Source: Ricinus communis
Taxonomy: Eukaryota; Streptophyta; Magnoliopsida; Malpighiales; Euphorbiaceae
DNA length: 64,000 bases
NCBI RefSeq assembly: GCF_019578655.1
Contig: NC_063256.1
Location: 8,308,001-8,372,000 of the forward strand
Reading direction: 5' to 3'
How positions within the stretch are numbered: the first letter of the stretch is position 1; each line of letters begins with the position of its first letter. The notes below the pieces were generated by a model. It was not told the DNA's origin, did no database searches, and worked only from the letters and a program-made list of their open reading frames with translations. The translations under genes and the position numbers were made by a program. Of the stretch, positions 52,321 to 63,942 are shown piece after piece.

Positions 52321-53029
52321 GTTTATTAAAAAAATCCACCCTAAAAAAGCACCGTCTTTTTATTATAAACATAGTGATAAAATGTTAATATGGATCGCAT
52401 TGCATTTTCAAAATTATTCCATTGCATTTATGGCTGCATTAACTTTAGCTTTATATCTACTAAACTCAAACCAAGCTTCAAGAGTCAAGACTCGTGGTTA
52501 TGATTTGGGGGGTTTGCTACCAACAAACAACCAATTTATACACGAACCAGAATTTATTCTTGGCCTAGATTACCAGTTCATGCATTCCAAGCAACTTCTA
52601 ATTAATTGTAGAGAAATAAATATGACAGATTGTAATGATCTTGATCGGCAAGAAGAACCTCTCTTGATATTCCAATCATATATTTGGTTGACAAAAGAAA
52701 AGCCTACAATTTTGCAGCATTTCATATGTTTGTCCTTCTCACTATAAAGGCTATATTCTAGTATTGTTTCTCAAAAATGTTATTTGTAAACATTTAGAAT
52801 GATTTCGAAATACTCTGCACAGCTGCTTCTTTTTTCTTTTTTTTTTTCTTCTATCCCTTTTTCTTGAATGATATATCAATTGCTTTTATGGATGTGGATC
52901 ATCAGCTTAACTCAGCTGGAGCGGTGTCTGAAACTCCTTCCAACTGTTGCTGTGTTTTCGATAGTAGCTGTTGGTTGAGAGAGAAAGACTGGTGGAAGGA
53001 GAAGCAGGCATTTGAGTCGGTACTCGGGT
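52321..53029. other. Intergenic DNA left of the endogenous virus
   Basis: An ATG-started frame of 121 codons lies at 52382-52747 with no recognisable family, so it is not called as a gene. The rest is AT-rich or pyrimidine-rich with no features. Confidence 0.3.
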
Positions 53030-53174
53030 GATGTTTAAGCCCGTTTGTAAAAGCCTTGAACCTGATTATAAGGGCACATTTTTATGGATTGACCTAATAG
53101 GGGTTTATAGGATTCAAACAATAGGCCCTCATCCAGTTTATCATGAACAACATAGACTAGATGTTGTGCTGTAA
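53030..53174 (+). pseudogene. Movement-protein-like fragment of the endogenous pararetrovirus
   Basis: One frame reads about 45 residues including GTFLWIDLIGV and GPHPVYHEQHRLDV, which resemble the conserved G-x-x-x-x-D and GPHP-x-YH wording of caulimovirid 30K-type movement proteins. It starts without the N-terminal half and ends in a TAA at 53172-53174. Confidence 0.55.
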
Positions 53175-53267
53175 TGCGCCATTCGGCCTCTTTAAATATC
53201 ATTATATTTTTTTCAAAAAATACCATAAATATCCATATTTGTTATCATAATATTTGGATTACATTGG

Positions 53268-55230
53268 ATGTCTATCAAATTTTTTGATTGGTTTCAAATT
53301 TACTGCAAAAAAAATGGTATCCTTTCTCCCTTTAAGGATAAGACCATTAGTCCTGTCACAGTAAGGAACAAAGCCCCTGAATGGAAGGTAGAAGAAAACC
53401 TAACTGTCCAGTCGGAACATCCTCCCCTTAGGAAGATAACCATTCCTTATGGAGAGAGTGAGATAGAGGCTACACCTTACAAATTGGTAGGCGAAGACCT
53501 AAATAAGAATGTCAAGAATATTGTTCAGCAGAACAATTTCTCAAATACCTGACTAAACACAATAGGAAAGCAATTGGTTAGGATAGAAAACCAGATTCAA
53601 AAGCCTCCTGTAGTTGTGACCTCTCCAATCCCCAATACTGGTCAACCAAAAGAGTCGAACCAGTCAGAAAAGCTTAAAAACCCAGTTTTTAAGCCATATC
53701 AGCTTACAAAGCCAAGCCAAGACCATTTCCAAAAGCAAACTGAGTTTGCCAAAGCAGTCAGAGAACAGCTAAGTAGATTAGCAACCTCTGGGTCATCTAA
53801 AAACCTAGTACCAGATACTCCTCAAAGTAGTAGGAATATCAGTGCTATAGGACAAGCCCAAAGCGATGAGTCTAACGATTCAGAGCTTGAAAGCCCTATT
53901 CAAAAACCCTTCAATATCAACAGATTGGGAATCCAATCCCCTAGATTGACCTGGAATACTCCTAGGAGTACTGCTCCAGATTTAGGAATTGAGAATAGGA
54001 ACAACATACTAACCCAGTCTAGATTCAATGCCTCTTATGTCTATGAATGGAATATAGATGGAATGTCTGAGTACAATATCCTTGGTCTCTTGCAACAGAT
54101 GACCATGGCAGCCAATGTCTATAAAACCCAAAGCGGTACCTCAGATAGAGCCATTGCTGAGCTCCTGATAGCTGGATTTTCTGGCCAGCTTAAAGGATGG
54201 TGGGATTATCATCTCACTCAAGCACAGCAACTCCAAATCCTAGGTGCTATCCAAACCACGGTAGAAGGAACTCCCATTCTAGATGAAATAGGAAATCCGA
54301 TTGAGGATGCAATGTCAACTCTAATCCTCACTATTTCCCTTCATTTCATAGGAGACCCTTCTCTGCTCAAAGACAAAAATGCCGAGCTCCTTAGCAACCT
54401 TACCTGCAAGAAGCTTAGCAACTTCCAAAATTACAAAGACACTTTCCTAACCAGAGTCATGCTTAGGGAAGATTCTAGCCAACCTTTCTGGAAAGAAAAG
54501 TTCTTAGCCGGTTTACCTAAGATTTTAGGTGAAAGAGTTAGGAATACCATAAGAGAAGCCCATAACGGTCAAATCCCTTATGATTTCTACACTTATGGTG
54601 AGTTAGTCAGTCTAACCCAGAAAGAAGGATTAAAGATTTGTCATGACCTTAAGCTTCAAAGACAGCTCAAATGGGAGATGAAAAAGACTAGGCAGGAATT
54701 AGGTAGTTTCTGTAACCAGTTTGAGTACAACCCAATAGAGCCCTCTCTTAGCTGCAAAGGAAAATGCAAAGTTGATTCTTATTCAAAATCTTTCAAAAAG
54801 AAACGATTTTCCAAATATAGAAAGCCTTCTAAAAGCAAGAAAGATTTCTATAAAAAACCATCTTCAAAATTTCTTTCAAAATTTTCAAAGAAAGACTCCA
54901 AAAAAGATTTTTTCAAAAATTACATGCTTTAAATGTGGTAAGAAAGGCCATACTTCAAAGTATTGTAAGTTTTCAAAGAGACTCCATGAGCTCCAAATAG
55001 AAGAAGAAGTTTTAGCAAAAATTTCTGCTCTTCTAGTTGATTCTTCTGAATCAGAGTTCTCAAACAGTGAGGAAGAATTTCAAATTGATGAAATCAAAAC
55101 CTCAATCGATTGTTCCGAGATGATTCAAAGAGCTCTTCGAAGAACATTAATATGCTCACTAGGCAACAAGAAGCTCTTCTTGAAACAAAGCATATTAGTG
55201 ATCCTCTTATTCAAAAACAGGTTTTAAAAG
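53268..55230 (+). pseudogene. Coat/gag-like region with zinc knuckle, interrupted
   Basis: A long frame (53268-54932) is broken once by TGA at 53550-53552. It holds a Ser/Pro/Gln-rich part, then a structured part with EWNIDGMSEYNILGLL, LIAGFSGQLKGWWDYHL, LHFIGDPSLLKDKNAELLSN and FWKEKFLAGLPKILG, then a Lys/Phe/Ser-rich basic tail. The CCHC knuckle CFKCGKKGHTSKYC (about 54940-54980) lies in the +1 frame, so a one-base shift near 54900 in an A/T-rich run separates it from the rest. A Glu/Ser-rich tail follows. These are capsid-type parts of plant pararetroviruses. Confidence 0.7.
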
Positions 55231-55481
55231 AGATTTTAAAAACTGAATCTCTGGTTCCTTCTTCTAGTAAGAATACTTATGATCTTACTATGATTTTGGA
55301 CAAAGGGAAGAAGTTGAAAAACCCTCTTCCTACTGTTCAGGAACTACAGAAGGAAATTAAAACCATCAAAACAGAACTCAAAGAGTTGAAAGAAAAACAA
55401 CAAAATGATTTTGTTTTGCTTCAAAGCCTGATCCTCAAGCAGAATAGTGATTCTGATTCTGATGAGGAAAATGATTTTTAA
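55110..55481 (+). pseudogene. Coiled-coil-like segment of the endogenous pararetrovirus
   Basis: Frame 0 resumes here for about 120 residues, ending at TAA 55479-55481. It is rich in Lys/Glu/Leu, with VQELQKEIKTIKTELKELKE looking like a coiled coil and then an acidic end (SDSDSDEEND). In related viruses such a stretch lies between the zinc knuckle and protease. The start codon used in the track is probably not real. Confidence 0.45.
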
Positions 55482-55553
55482 AACCTTGAAGTTTCTGAAA
55501 ATGTTCCTGAAAACTTTATCAATGTTTTAAAGGAAATTACTTTAAGAAAATAT

Positions 55554-55919
55554 TTGATTCAAATAAAGCTTATTTTCCCTGGTGATTTCCAGATAGAAAC
55601 CATCGCCTTGTTCAATACAGGAGCATACCTCAATTGTATCAACTGCGAACTGGTTCCTAGAAGGTTTCATCAAGAAACTAAAGAAAGGCTGACTTCAGCT
55701 AATTCTTCAAAGATTAAGATTGCTGGTAAAACTGAAGCCGCAATTCTTAATAACAATATTGCCCTAAAGAATGTTTTTATTCTTACAAAAGATCTTCAGC
55801 AAACGGTTATTTTATGGACTCCTTTTATCAATTTGATAACTCCCTTCAAAGTGACTACTGCTGGAATTATTTTCAAAGCTAAGGATTCAAAGATTGTTTT
55901 TCCTCTTTTAGAAAAATAA
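55554..55919 (+). pseudogene. Retropepsin-like protease relic with altered active site
   Basis: Reads as a pepsin-type retroviral protease: an active-site loop FNTGAYLNCI, then SSKIKIAGKTEA and a flap-like strand, then VILWTPFINLITPF where related proteins have an ILG-x-PF core. The catalytic Asp of the D-T-G loop is Asn here and the later Gly is Trp, so the enzyme would be inactive. The frame ends at TAA 55917-55919. Confidence 0.6.
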
Positions 55920-56057
55920 AAAAAGAGAAATTTGAATCTTATCAAAGCTCATTCTATTTACAATTTCGAAATCAATGCCTTGATCAAAGGAAAACAGACC
56001 CATCTTTCTCATCTTCAACAAGATGTGGGTTTGAAAAGAATCCTAGATCAACTGTAA

Positions 56058-56321
56058 AATGATTTAATTCAAAGAAAAATTTCTGATTTTCAAATAAAAA
56101 TTGAGAATGAACTCTGTTCTGATCTTCCAAATGCTTTTTGGAATCGAAAGCAACATATGGTAGATTTGCCATATGAAAACGATTTTTCAGATAAGCAAAT
56201 CCCTACTAAAGCCAGACCCATTCAGATGAATGAGTTTTTAGAAAGCCATTGTAGAATCGAGATTAGAGATCTTGAGTCTAAAGGTTTGATTTCAAAGTCT
56301 AGATCATCTTGGTCTTGTGCA

Positions 56322-56322
<1 letters not shown>
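56058..56322 (+). pseudogene. Truncated reverse-transcriptase start
   Basis: After a stop at 56055 the same frame reads CSDLPNAFWNRKQHMVDLPY, then IPTKARPIQMN and LISKSRSSWSCAV. This is the N-terminal finger region of caulimovirid RT. It ends abruptly in a (TA)n array at 56323; the YXDD motif and RNase H are absent. Confidence 0.65.

Positions 56323-56361
<39 letters not shown>
56323..56361. repeat. (TA)n microsatellite at the virus truncation point
   Basis: Nearly twenty TA units directly after the RT fragment. It may mark the breakpoint or the insertion site of the viral fragment. Confidence 0.95.
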
Positions 56362-56369
<8 letters not shown>

Positions 56370-57722
56370 ATAATTACTTTTCCTTTTCTCTTTATTTACT
56401 TTGTTCTTTATCTTTATTTTATAATACGTTATCAGCACGATTGCTTAAAATAAGATTCAAGGTAGAGTTATTTTTTTTTATCTTTTAAAAAAAAAATCAC
56501 ATGAAACTATAATCTATCTTTATTGAATTTACAATGACCCATTTTGATAGTCCAATGAGTATATAGCACCTAACTCTTTATTTTTGGTTTTGTAGCTTTT
56601 GAATTTCTACTAAATTCTTTTATTTTAACTTAATATCAATTTATATTGCAATTATAATTTTATCTACATACTTTGTAGGATTATAGTTTTATTTATTTCT
56701 ATCTTATTTTAATTAATTTATTATAGATATATTATCTGATATTAGTTAATGTTAATTAATTTCTAGATTTATTATAGATATATTATCTGATATTAGTTAA
56801 TGTTAATTAATTTCTAGTTTCTGAAGAGCTACTGTTATATTTAGTTCATGAAAAACTAGTATTATATATAATTCCTGAAGAACTTTTATTATAAACTTTT
56901 ATTCTTGAAAAACTTGTTAAATTTTAGTTTTTAAAAATATTATATTAAAAATTTTAATTTTTTGAATAACTTATATTACAGATATAATTGCAGCTCCTTG
57001 GTTGCATGCCACTCGAGAATTATACATTGTTTTAGGATATCTTTGCATGGGGCATCTCTTTATATATATGTTAAATTCTTTGTTGATGCATCATAAGCTC
57101 CAGGATTCTCAAGATCTCAAATCACCTTGCTCAGTAATGACATTATGGTCTGCTGTGGATAAATGGTGGACACATTACACAATCAAAAGAGGCAGAAGGT
57201 GTCGCAAATTGAACCATTTTTTACTTAACTGGGGAGATGCACTCCTCCCAGGATGACAGTGCCAAGTTGATCTGATGTTTGGATGTTGAAAAAGAAACTG
57301 AATCAGCATATTGGAAATTGAGATGCAAAAAGATCCGATATTGTGCCAAAAGCGGAAGCACAAGTTAAGCATTCACACAATTCTCAAAATGAAAGATAAT
57401 TGTATACATAAAAAGCCAAAGGGCAATTATTGTTTGAGAACTAGAATGCTTGTTTCAACATCTCATATCGAAAAGCACAAGTATATATCCATCAACTAGA
57501 CAACTACTAGCCTCATGTGAACTTCATTGACGATGATGGACTTCTTGAACTTTCAAAAGTACATAACCATTTCAACATATCTGAGGATGATGAACTTCTT
57601 ACACTTCCAAAAACTACATAACTTGGCCAGGAACTACGAAAATATATCAACGAGAGAGCACTTATGTCTATCCAATAAATATAATCCATAGCCTTAAACA
57701 AGTTTCAATCTGAAATTCAATA
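56362..57722. other. AT-rich intergenic DNA with a copia-like scrap and TMEM205 3' region
   Basis: At about 56425-56443 the phrase ataatacgttatcagcacga resembles the end of the 5' LTR plus primer-binding area of many plant copia elements; no gag follows. A 51-bp near-perfect tandem duplication spans 56716-56817. 57000-57260 has a short unrecognised open frame. The part next to 57722 is probably the 3' UTR of the minus-strand gene. Confidence 0.35.
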
Positions 57723-59300
57723 TTACAGATTCATCTTACCTGCTAAGTACCACGAATGCATGGCAAGACTGCCAAAAGACATAATATTGGCAAGGGATGA
57801 AAAACCATGGATCATGCCAAATTTCTTGTTCATGGCAGCAAGCTTTGGATTAGTCTTTGCAATTTCCTGGTTCTTTGACCATCCAACTTCTTCTCCAATG
57901 TTCTGTTCTCGCTCCACCTTGTGCCTTTGCTTCATCATCTAAACCACCGTACCAGAAGCAAAATTCATAAAGTGAAAAAAAAAAGAAGAAGCATAAACAG
58001 ACTAAGAACTTGAACTTAATAACAGCCCAAGAGAAAAAAAAATGAGAGAATTGCATTATTTCTTAGAAAATATTTCAAAGTGGAACGTTATAACAAAAAC
58101 AAAGTAAAAATAAAGAACTATCACTCACTGAACTTAATGCTGCTAATTCTCCCTGACTGGTAGTTAGGTATGCTTCTAGGGAAAACATGGTAGTTGAGAA
58201 CATAGAACAACAAAGTAAGTTTCTTTTTAATTTTTTTAATTTTTTTTTCAATCATGATACAATGCTTGGAAACTTGAGGCCACAGGTTTCCAGTCAATAT
58301 GATCCAAATAAAAGATTTGACCATGAAGATGAATCAAATTTTTCAATGCCTTGAAACAACGTGCCTAAAACCGCTTAAGAAATTTAAAATGAAACGCTTA
58401 TTATTATTATTATTATTATTATTTTTTTTTTCTGTCAATCTCCTAACAAACAAGCAAAGAGTAGGTGAAAGCTAAAAAAGAATATGACAAATGGTAATTC
58501 AACAACCTAAAACCACTCTATGAAATGATCTGGAAACTCAATTTGGTAGAATCAACACAGCAAATAGTGAAAATTGTTGAAAGAAACCTAGATCAAGAAA
58601 TAAGGAGAATTATACCTCAATAGTCATGGGAGTGAACACAAACAAGTTAGCAAGATTGAAAGCCAAGGAAGAAAGCAAGAACCCAAGCTGGTACTTCTCT
58701 GCGGTGGATGCTGATTTCCAGGGATGCAAATAACCAAATGATGCCACACATATCGCGCAGCACACACCTACCAACCAAAAATATGCAGGAAACATCTTGC
58801 TTTGCAGATTACCAAACTGATGCCTTGGAAGATTCCTGAAATCATCACAGTATTAACAATTATCGTTTCTTAATCATCACCCTCGAAGAAAATGATTCAT
58901 TTTCTTCTTTGACTGATTGTTCAAATTCAAGAAAACAAATAAAATCTGAAGATGTAGCAGTAAAGAAAGTCTTAATTCGTTGAATTTAACTAAACTGAGT
59001 GAGATAATTAACCACTAGACTTGTATTAATAATTAAGCAAGAGTAAAGAAACGGACAAGAATGGGCTACAATTGAGCTGAAAAAAAAAAGAAGAAGAAGA
59101 AATTACTTGAACATGATGATGCCACCGATAAAGGTGACCCAAAGAGCGGCACCAAAAGCCGTGGAAAAGCAGAGGAGGTGAGCCAGTTTCAGGTAAGTGG
59201 ACAGTTGACCGACTGACTTTGATCCAAAGGTTTCTGGGGAAAATATTATGCCTATGGCTAAGAAAGCCACTGCTGCTACAAATCGAGTTAACCAACCCAT
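57723..59300 (-). CDS. TMEM205-like (DUF4149) membrane protein
   Basis: Three exons, 59300-59107, 58835-58616 and 57938-57723, join in phase to give 209 residues. Seen: four or so hydrophobic segments (FVAAVAFLAIGIIF near the N-terminus, LLCFSTAFGAALWVTFIGGI, YFWLVGVCCAICVASFGYL and LGFLLSSLAFNLANLFVF), then a charged KQRHKVEREQNIGEEVG stretch and GMIHGFSSLANIMSFGSLAM before the end. This is the pattern of TMEM205-like proteins; in plants some carry extra LEA-like parts, which this one lacks. The molecular role in plants is not established. The open frame continues upstream to 59384, but only with GTG, so ATG 59300 is chosen. It is head-to-head with the BRCT gene. Confidence 0.85.
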
Positions 59301-59809
59301 CGTCGACGATTCGAGAAATGGAACAACCAGTGGGTTTGGTTTATTTACTTCTATACAACCAAAATTGCCAAATAAAAAAGTCACCAGGCGGAACTGGAGA
59401 AACTTCTTTTCCTTCTGAAAATTTTGTTATCTCTTGAAGCCCAAAACTAAAATTGTTCAGAGCCCAAAACAATGACTTTTCTGAAAAGCCGAAAACCATA
59501 TGAACATTTCAAGCTTGGACATGGTATGTGGGCTGATAAGGTAAAACCCAAGCCTGCCTCGATTTCTGCGTATGAGATACGCGAGCCGAGCTCGAACACG
59601 TATGCCATCACGTGGAGGCAGGGCGTGTGACCGCAAAAACGCAAATATTTCCACTCCCGCCAGGGCCCAAAAATTAAATCCAAAAACGACGCAAATAATT
59701 CCCTCCCACTGTATCACTCTTCCCCAACAAGTTTTTCGAAAATCTCCATTTTCCTCTTTCAAAAATCTCTCTAACTTTATCCTCTCCATTAGCTAAACTC
59801 GATTCTTTT
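59301..59809. promoter_or_regulatory. Bidirectional promoter region between TMEM205-like and BRCT genes
   Basis: Only 509 bases separate two divergent start codons. The middle (about 59575-59680) is the most GC-rich part of the neighbourhood. It includes atcacgtggagg (a CACGTG G-box near 59610) and ccactcccgccag near 59650. Shared regulation is likely but not shown. Confidence 0.5.
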
Positions 59810-62800
59810 ATGGAAACCGCTTCTCCTTCCAAGACGTTTCTTGGCGTCCGTTTTGTTCTCTTTGGTTTCGATCCAATCAACCTACGCCAGGTATGGTTCT
59901 GTCATACTCTGCTTGCGTTTCTCATTAATTTAGAATTGCAGTGAGATTAAACGGAGGCGTTTTTTTTCCTTTAATTTGTTTAGGTTAGAGCAAAGCTCAT
60001 TGATGGCGGTGGAGTTGATGCTGGTCAGTACAATGAAAATTGTACTCATGTAATTGTGGATAAAATTGTTTATGTAAGCCCTTATCAAATATTTTCACGT
60101 CAATTTGCCGATGAATTTGAATGAAGCGCGTTTATATGTAACTAATGCTATTGTTATCATATATTGTAGAATGATCCAATATGTATTGCTGCAAGAAATG
60201 ATCGGAAGACACTTGTCACAGGATTATGGGTTGACCATAGTTATGATATTGGCCTGGTGGTTGATGCTACTTCTGTAAGTCCCTTCTCTATTACAAAAGT
60301 ATTTCAACACATTAATTTAAACTTTGCTGTTTCGTTTTTACATCTTTAATTAAGCAATTATGATAACTTCTGTAACAGATTATGTATAGACCTCTTAGGG
60401 ATTTGAACGGAATTCCAGGTGCTAAAAGTTTAATTATGTGTTTAACTGGATACCAAAGACAAGATCGAGATGACATTATGGTATGTCTTTCTGTCAATAA
60501 TATTGATAATATCATGTGATTAATGATGTTATGGCTGAGTTTTCTTTTGTATTTCTTTTTTAGACTATGGTTAGCTTGATGGGGGCACAATTTTCTAAGC
60601 CATTAGTGGCAAACAAAGTTACTCATCTTATATGCTATAAATTTGAAGGTGAGGTTTTCGTAATCTCAATTTCTTTTTTCATTGAGAACAAAAAGATTAA
60701 AAAAAAAAAAAAAGTCCATTCTGAATCTATTAGATTTACGAAATTTTGTTTATTTGTTTACTCCCCACTCTATATAGGTGAGAAGTATGAGCTTGCCAAT
60801 AAGTTAAAGAAAATAAAGCTTGTAAACCATCGCTGGTTGGAAGATTGGTAAGTTGGCCTTTTAATCTACTATGCTTTGAAATAATTAAGCATTTATGTGA
60901 GCCATTGTGCATTGTTTAATTTTTCCTTTTTTTTTATGCCTTCAGTTTAAGGGATTGGGAACTTCTTCCAGAAGATAATTATAGCAAGAGGTGAGGTATT
61001 TGAGCTTGTCTGCTCAAAATTGGTGTTGCTGCAAATAAAATGAATGTCTTGATCTGTACGACTGTTTTGTGTTCTCTTTTCTTCTTGCGGTGGGTTGAAT
61101 GGTATGACATCTATGAGCATTACCATATTCTAAGAACAACAAATCGTACAAACAAATTATGGACACTCTTTATTACTATACTCAAGATTATAGAGTTTGA
61201 AGTCTATAATGGCATGCATGAATGAAAACAATTGAATGTTTTTAGAGGCATTTTTGTGTTTTGGCTTTTAGAAGGCTTTTTAGCAGAGAATAATTGACAG
61301 AGTGAGGGCATGGTTCCTTTTATTCCTTTTATGGATTTTACTTGCACTTTTTCCCTCTTCCCATTGTGCGAAGATAATAAATTTGAAAATATCACACAAA
61401 TAGACTTGAACCAAGTGACGGCATGGTTCGCAGACTAGGAGAAGATGTCTTTTGGTTAAAATTAAACTTTCTTTAACTCCTAAATTTGCCAAAAACTAAG
61501 CATCTTCAGAAGTCTTAGTTGCATCAATACACATTATACATAACACTCATTAATTACACCATAGTTTTTTTATGTGTGCTTCTTAGTTAATGATCTTATT
61601 ATACCTGTGCAGTTAGTTCCAATAATAACATGTACATGTACTTAATTCTCTTTTTACCATAGTGGCTATGAGTTGGAGATGATGGAGGCTGAAGCAAAAG
61701 ATTCTGAGGAGGATACTGGCGAGACCATTGATAAGCAACCAAGTCGCAAAATGGAAAATAAGAGTCCTCACTTGAAAATTGGAACCCCCAAACCCTGTCA
61801 ACTATCCAGATCAACTGTGGAAGTGCCAAATATGTCGCACAATTTAAATGAGCCAGAAGGTTTTCCAAGTGTTGCAAATATGAAGGGTATTTTGATAACT
61901 CCTAGTGGCAAGAACAGAGATAATCATGCATCGGGTTTTGATAGCAATTGCATTCCTGCAGTGCCTGCATGTCAGGATGCCAGAACCTCCATTGGTACTT
62001 CTGTTGGATTACCTAATCCACAAGAGAGAACTCCTAATCCTAGAAATGGGGATAATGACTTGGAAACTGTTTCTAGAAGTGCTGAAAGGCCTTATTTGGG
62101 TACAAAGTTTAGTGGTATGGGTTACACAAGGAACACCTCACAGAAATCCCCATCATCAGTTTTCTCAGGAGAATCCAGCTATAATAGAGGCTCTTCTAAA
62201 ATGCAATTGGGTGAATCTATCAATATTTCTACTTCCAGAGTTGAATATGCTAATGATGTACTTAAATCTAGTCGTTCTGAAGATCTGCAGAAAGGAAGTG
62301 AGCTATTTTATAATGAAGCATCAAGCAGTAAAAAGCAAAAGATGAATGTTTCATGTTCTAACCTTGGATATCAGAATGTGAATAATGAAGCCAAGTTAAA
62401 CATGGAAAGAAGTCCATCAGTTAGTGGCAAAACCCAAGGATTGGAACCAGTATCTTTGGTAGATGGTACCAATAGCCTCACAGCCCCTCGCAATCATGAT
62501 TGCTTTAGGGATGATATAGTCAGCACTGATGCTGCAAAGAAGTTGCATGTTGATGTTTCAACAGCCAAACTATCAAAATTAGAAAAGGAACCAATCCCAC
62601 AAGGTCAGCTATTCTCTGAAAATGCAACCCCAGGGCCTGGGCAATATAAGATTGTGAATGAAAGGACACCACAAACATCCTTTAAGGGATTGATGAAGTC
62701 CAGTTCTGCTAGCAAGAGTAAAGGTGGAGATTTTGAAGTTGAAAAATCTGAATATGTAGTTGCAGAGGCTGGACGCCCCTGTCATCAGCAGCAGGATAAA

Positions 62801-63942
62801 CAGGATCCATCGCCCTCTAACGGAAAATCAGAGATGGAGAAATCTCGGACTATTTCTAGTATGGAAGAGCTTCAGGAGGGAACTGGCAACCTAATTAGCA
62901 AGCCAGGTAGGAAGAAGACAATTGCCAAGAGGACTTTAGGTTCTGGACCAAAGTCGAAAAATACATCTAACCGAAAAGGCTTTATTGCTTTAAATAAAGC
63001 TGCTGCTCAAAATGATCCTGCAGTTGATCTGTCTGGAGAGAGGGCAAACTATGAGAAGTCCTCCAATGCCAATGAGCTTCAAAGATCTACTGAAACTGTC
63101 AATGTAACTGGAGTTAAGGAGGCGGAGACTGTAGTTAGTGCAAAGCCTAATGAGAGTGAAACTAATTATATGGATGAAGAAACTGAGGCTCTAGAGGATA
63201 AAGATGGGCATGAGGATGTCCTTGATGATGAGAAGGCAGGGATGGTTGATTTGCCACATCAAGCAGATAATATGATGGAAATTGAACAAGAGGGGGCTCA
63301 ACGCATAATAAATAATGTTGCCGGTGTCATGGATGATTGTTCCAGGGAAGAGACGGATACAACTCACCTGCAGCAAAAAGAAACCTGTCAAGAAAGTGGT
63401 GTGAAAGGTAAAGTGAGTAAAGGAAGAAAGCAGGCATCTGGTAAGACCAAGAAAGAGACGGTACCTCTTGTCTCTAAAAAAGCAGAATCCGAAAGTGCTA
63501 TGAAAAAGGAGAAAGGTAAGCGTTGTTCTGCAGGTCACTCTAAGAGCAGACTTGTATCCGGGAAACACTCGGAGAGCTCAATGGAAGTGGAAAAGGAGAA
63601 TAACCCAATCACTGATGAAGATCAAAATATAAGTGAAGCCAAAGTCCATGATGGAAAAGGAGCTAAATTAGATAAAGTCTCAATGAAGATTAAGCAGAAG
63701 TCTAGGACGAGCAATTCTAATTATACTTCAGCAGAAATCCTAAAACATATGAAAACTGAACCAGTATGGTTTATATTGAGTGGACATAGGTTACAGAGAA
63801 AGGAGTTTCAGCAAGTTATTAGGCGCTTGAAAGGAAAATTTTGCAGAGATTCTCATCAGTGGTCGTACCAGGCAACACATTTCATAGCTCCGGATCCAAT
63901 TCGTCGGACGGAAAAGCTTTTTGCTGCTGCAGCCTCTGGAAG
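59810..63942 (+). CDS. BRCT-domain protein, 3' end outside the window
   Basis: Exons 59810-59890, 59984-60073, 60170-60274, 60379-60480, 60564-60648, 60778-60847, 60946-60990 and 61663-63942 join in phase to give 952 residues; the last exon ends at a GT (63943) and the gene runs past base 64000. The N-terminal part (about residues 9-190) has two BRCT-like units: FLGVRFVLFGFDPINLRQVR with THVIVDK and LVTGLWVDHSYDI, then LTGYQRQDRDDIMTMVSLMG with VTHLICYKFEG and VNHRWLEDC. A long Ser/Lys/Glu-rich disordered region follows in the 2.3-kb exon, with basic patches (KPGRKKTIAKRTLG). A third BRCT unit begins near VWFILSGHRLQRKEFQQVIR, with ATHFIAPDP. Such proteins bind phosphoproteins in DNA-damage or transcription complexes. 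The closest remembered relative is Arabidopsis At4g02110. Confidence 0.88.

Larger units (their letters stand above)
53030..56322 (+). mobile_element. Decayed Caulimoviridae-type endogenous pararetrovirus
   Basis: A 3.3-kb fragment with domains in viral order on the plus strand: end of a movement-protein-like region (53030-53174), coat/gag-like region with a basic tail and zinc knuckle (about 53268-55230), aspartic protease (about 55554-55919) and the start of reverse transcriptase (about 56100-56322). Order and wording fit petuvirus/florendovirus-like plant pararetroviruses; a Ty3-type retrotransposon is less likely because of the movement-protein piece and coat type. It is broken by in-frame stops (TAA 53172, TGA 53550, TAA 55479, TAA 55917, TAA 56055), a frame change near 54900 with a return by about 55110, truncation at both ends and loss of most RT and RNase H. 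It cannot encode a functional virus. Base composition is more balanced than the flanks. Confidence 0.75.

Noticed and set aside
52382..52747. Plus-strand ATG frame of 121 codons
   Set aside because: No domain, odd composition and AT-rich repeat surroundings; cannot be supported as a gene.
57002..57256. Plus-strand 84-codon frame
   Set aside because: No recognisable family; possibly a TE scrap, but nothing supports a gene.
59640..59665. E2F site in the BRCT promoter (ccactcccgccag)
   Set aside because: Fails the TTTSSCGC consensus at more than one position.
60312..60590. Minus-strand 92-codon frame
   Set aside because: Antisense to BRCT exon 4 and flanking introns.
61905..62345. Plus-strand 146-codon frame
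   Set aside because: Alternative frame of the long BRCT exon.
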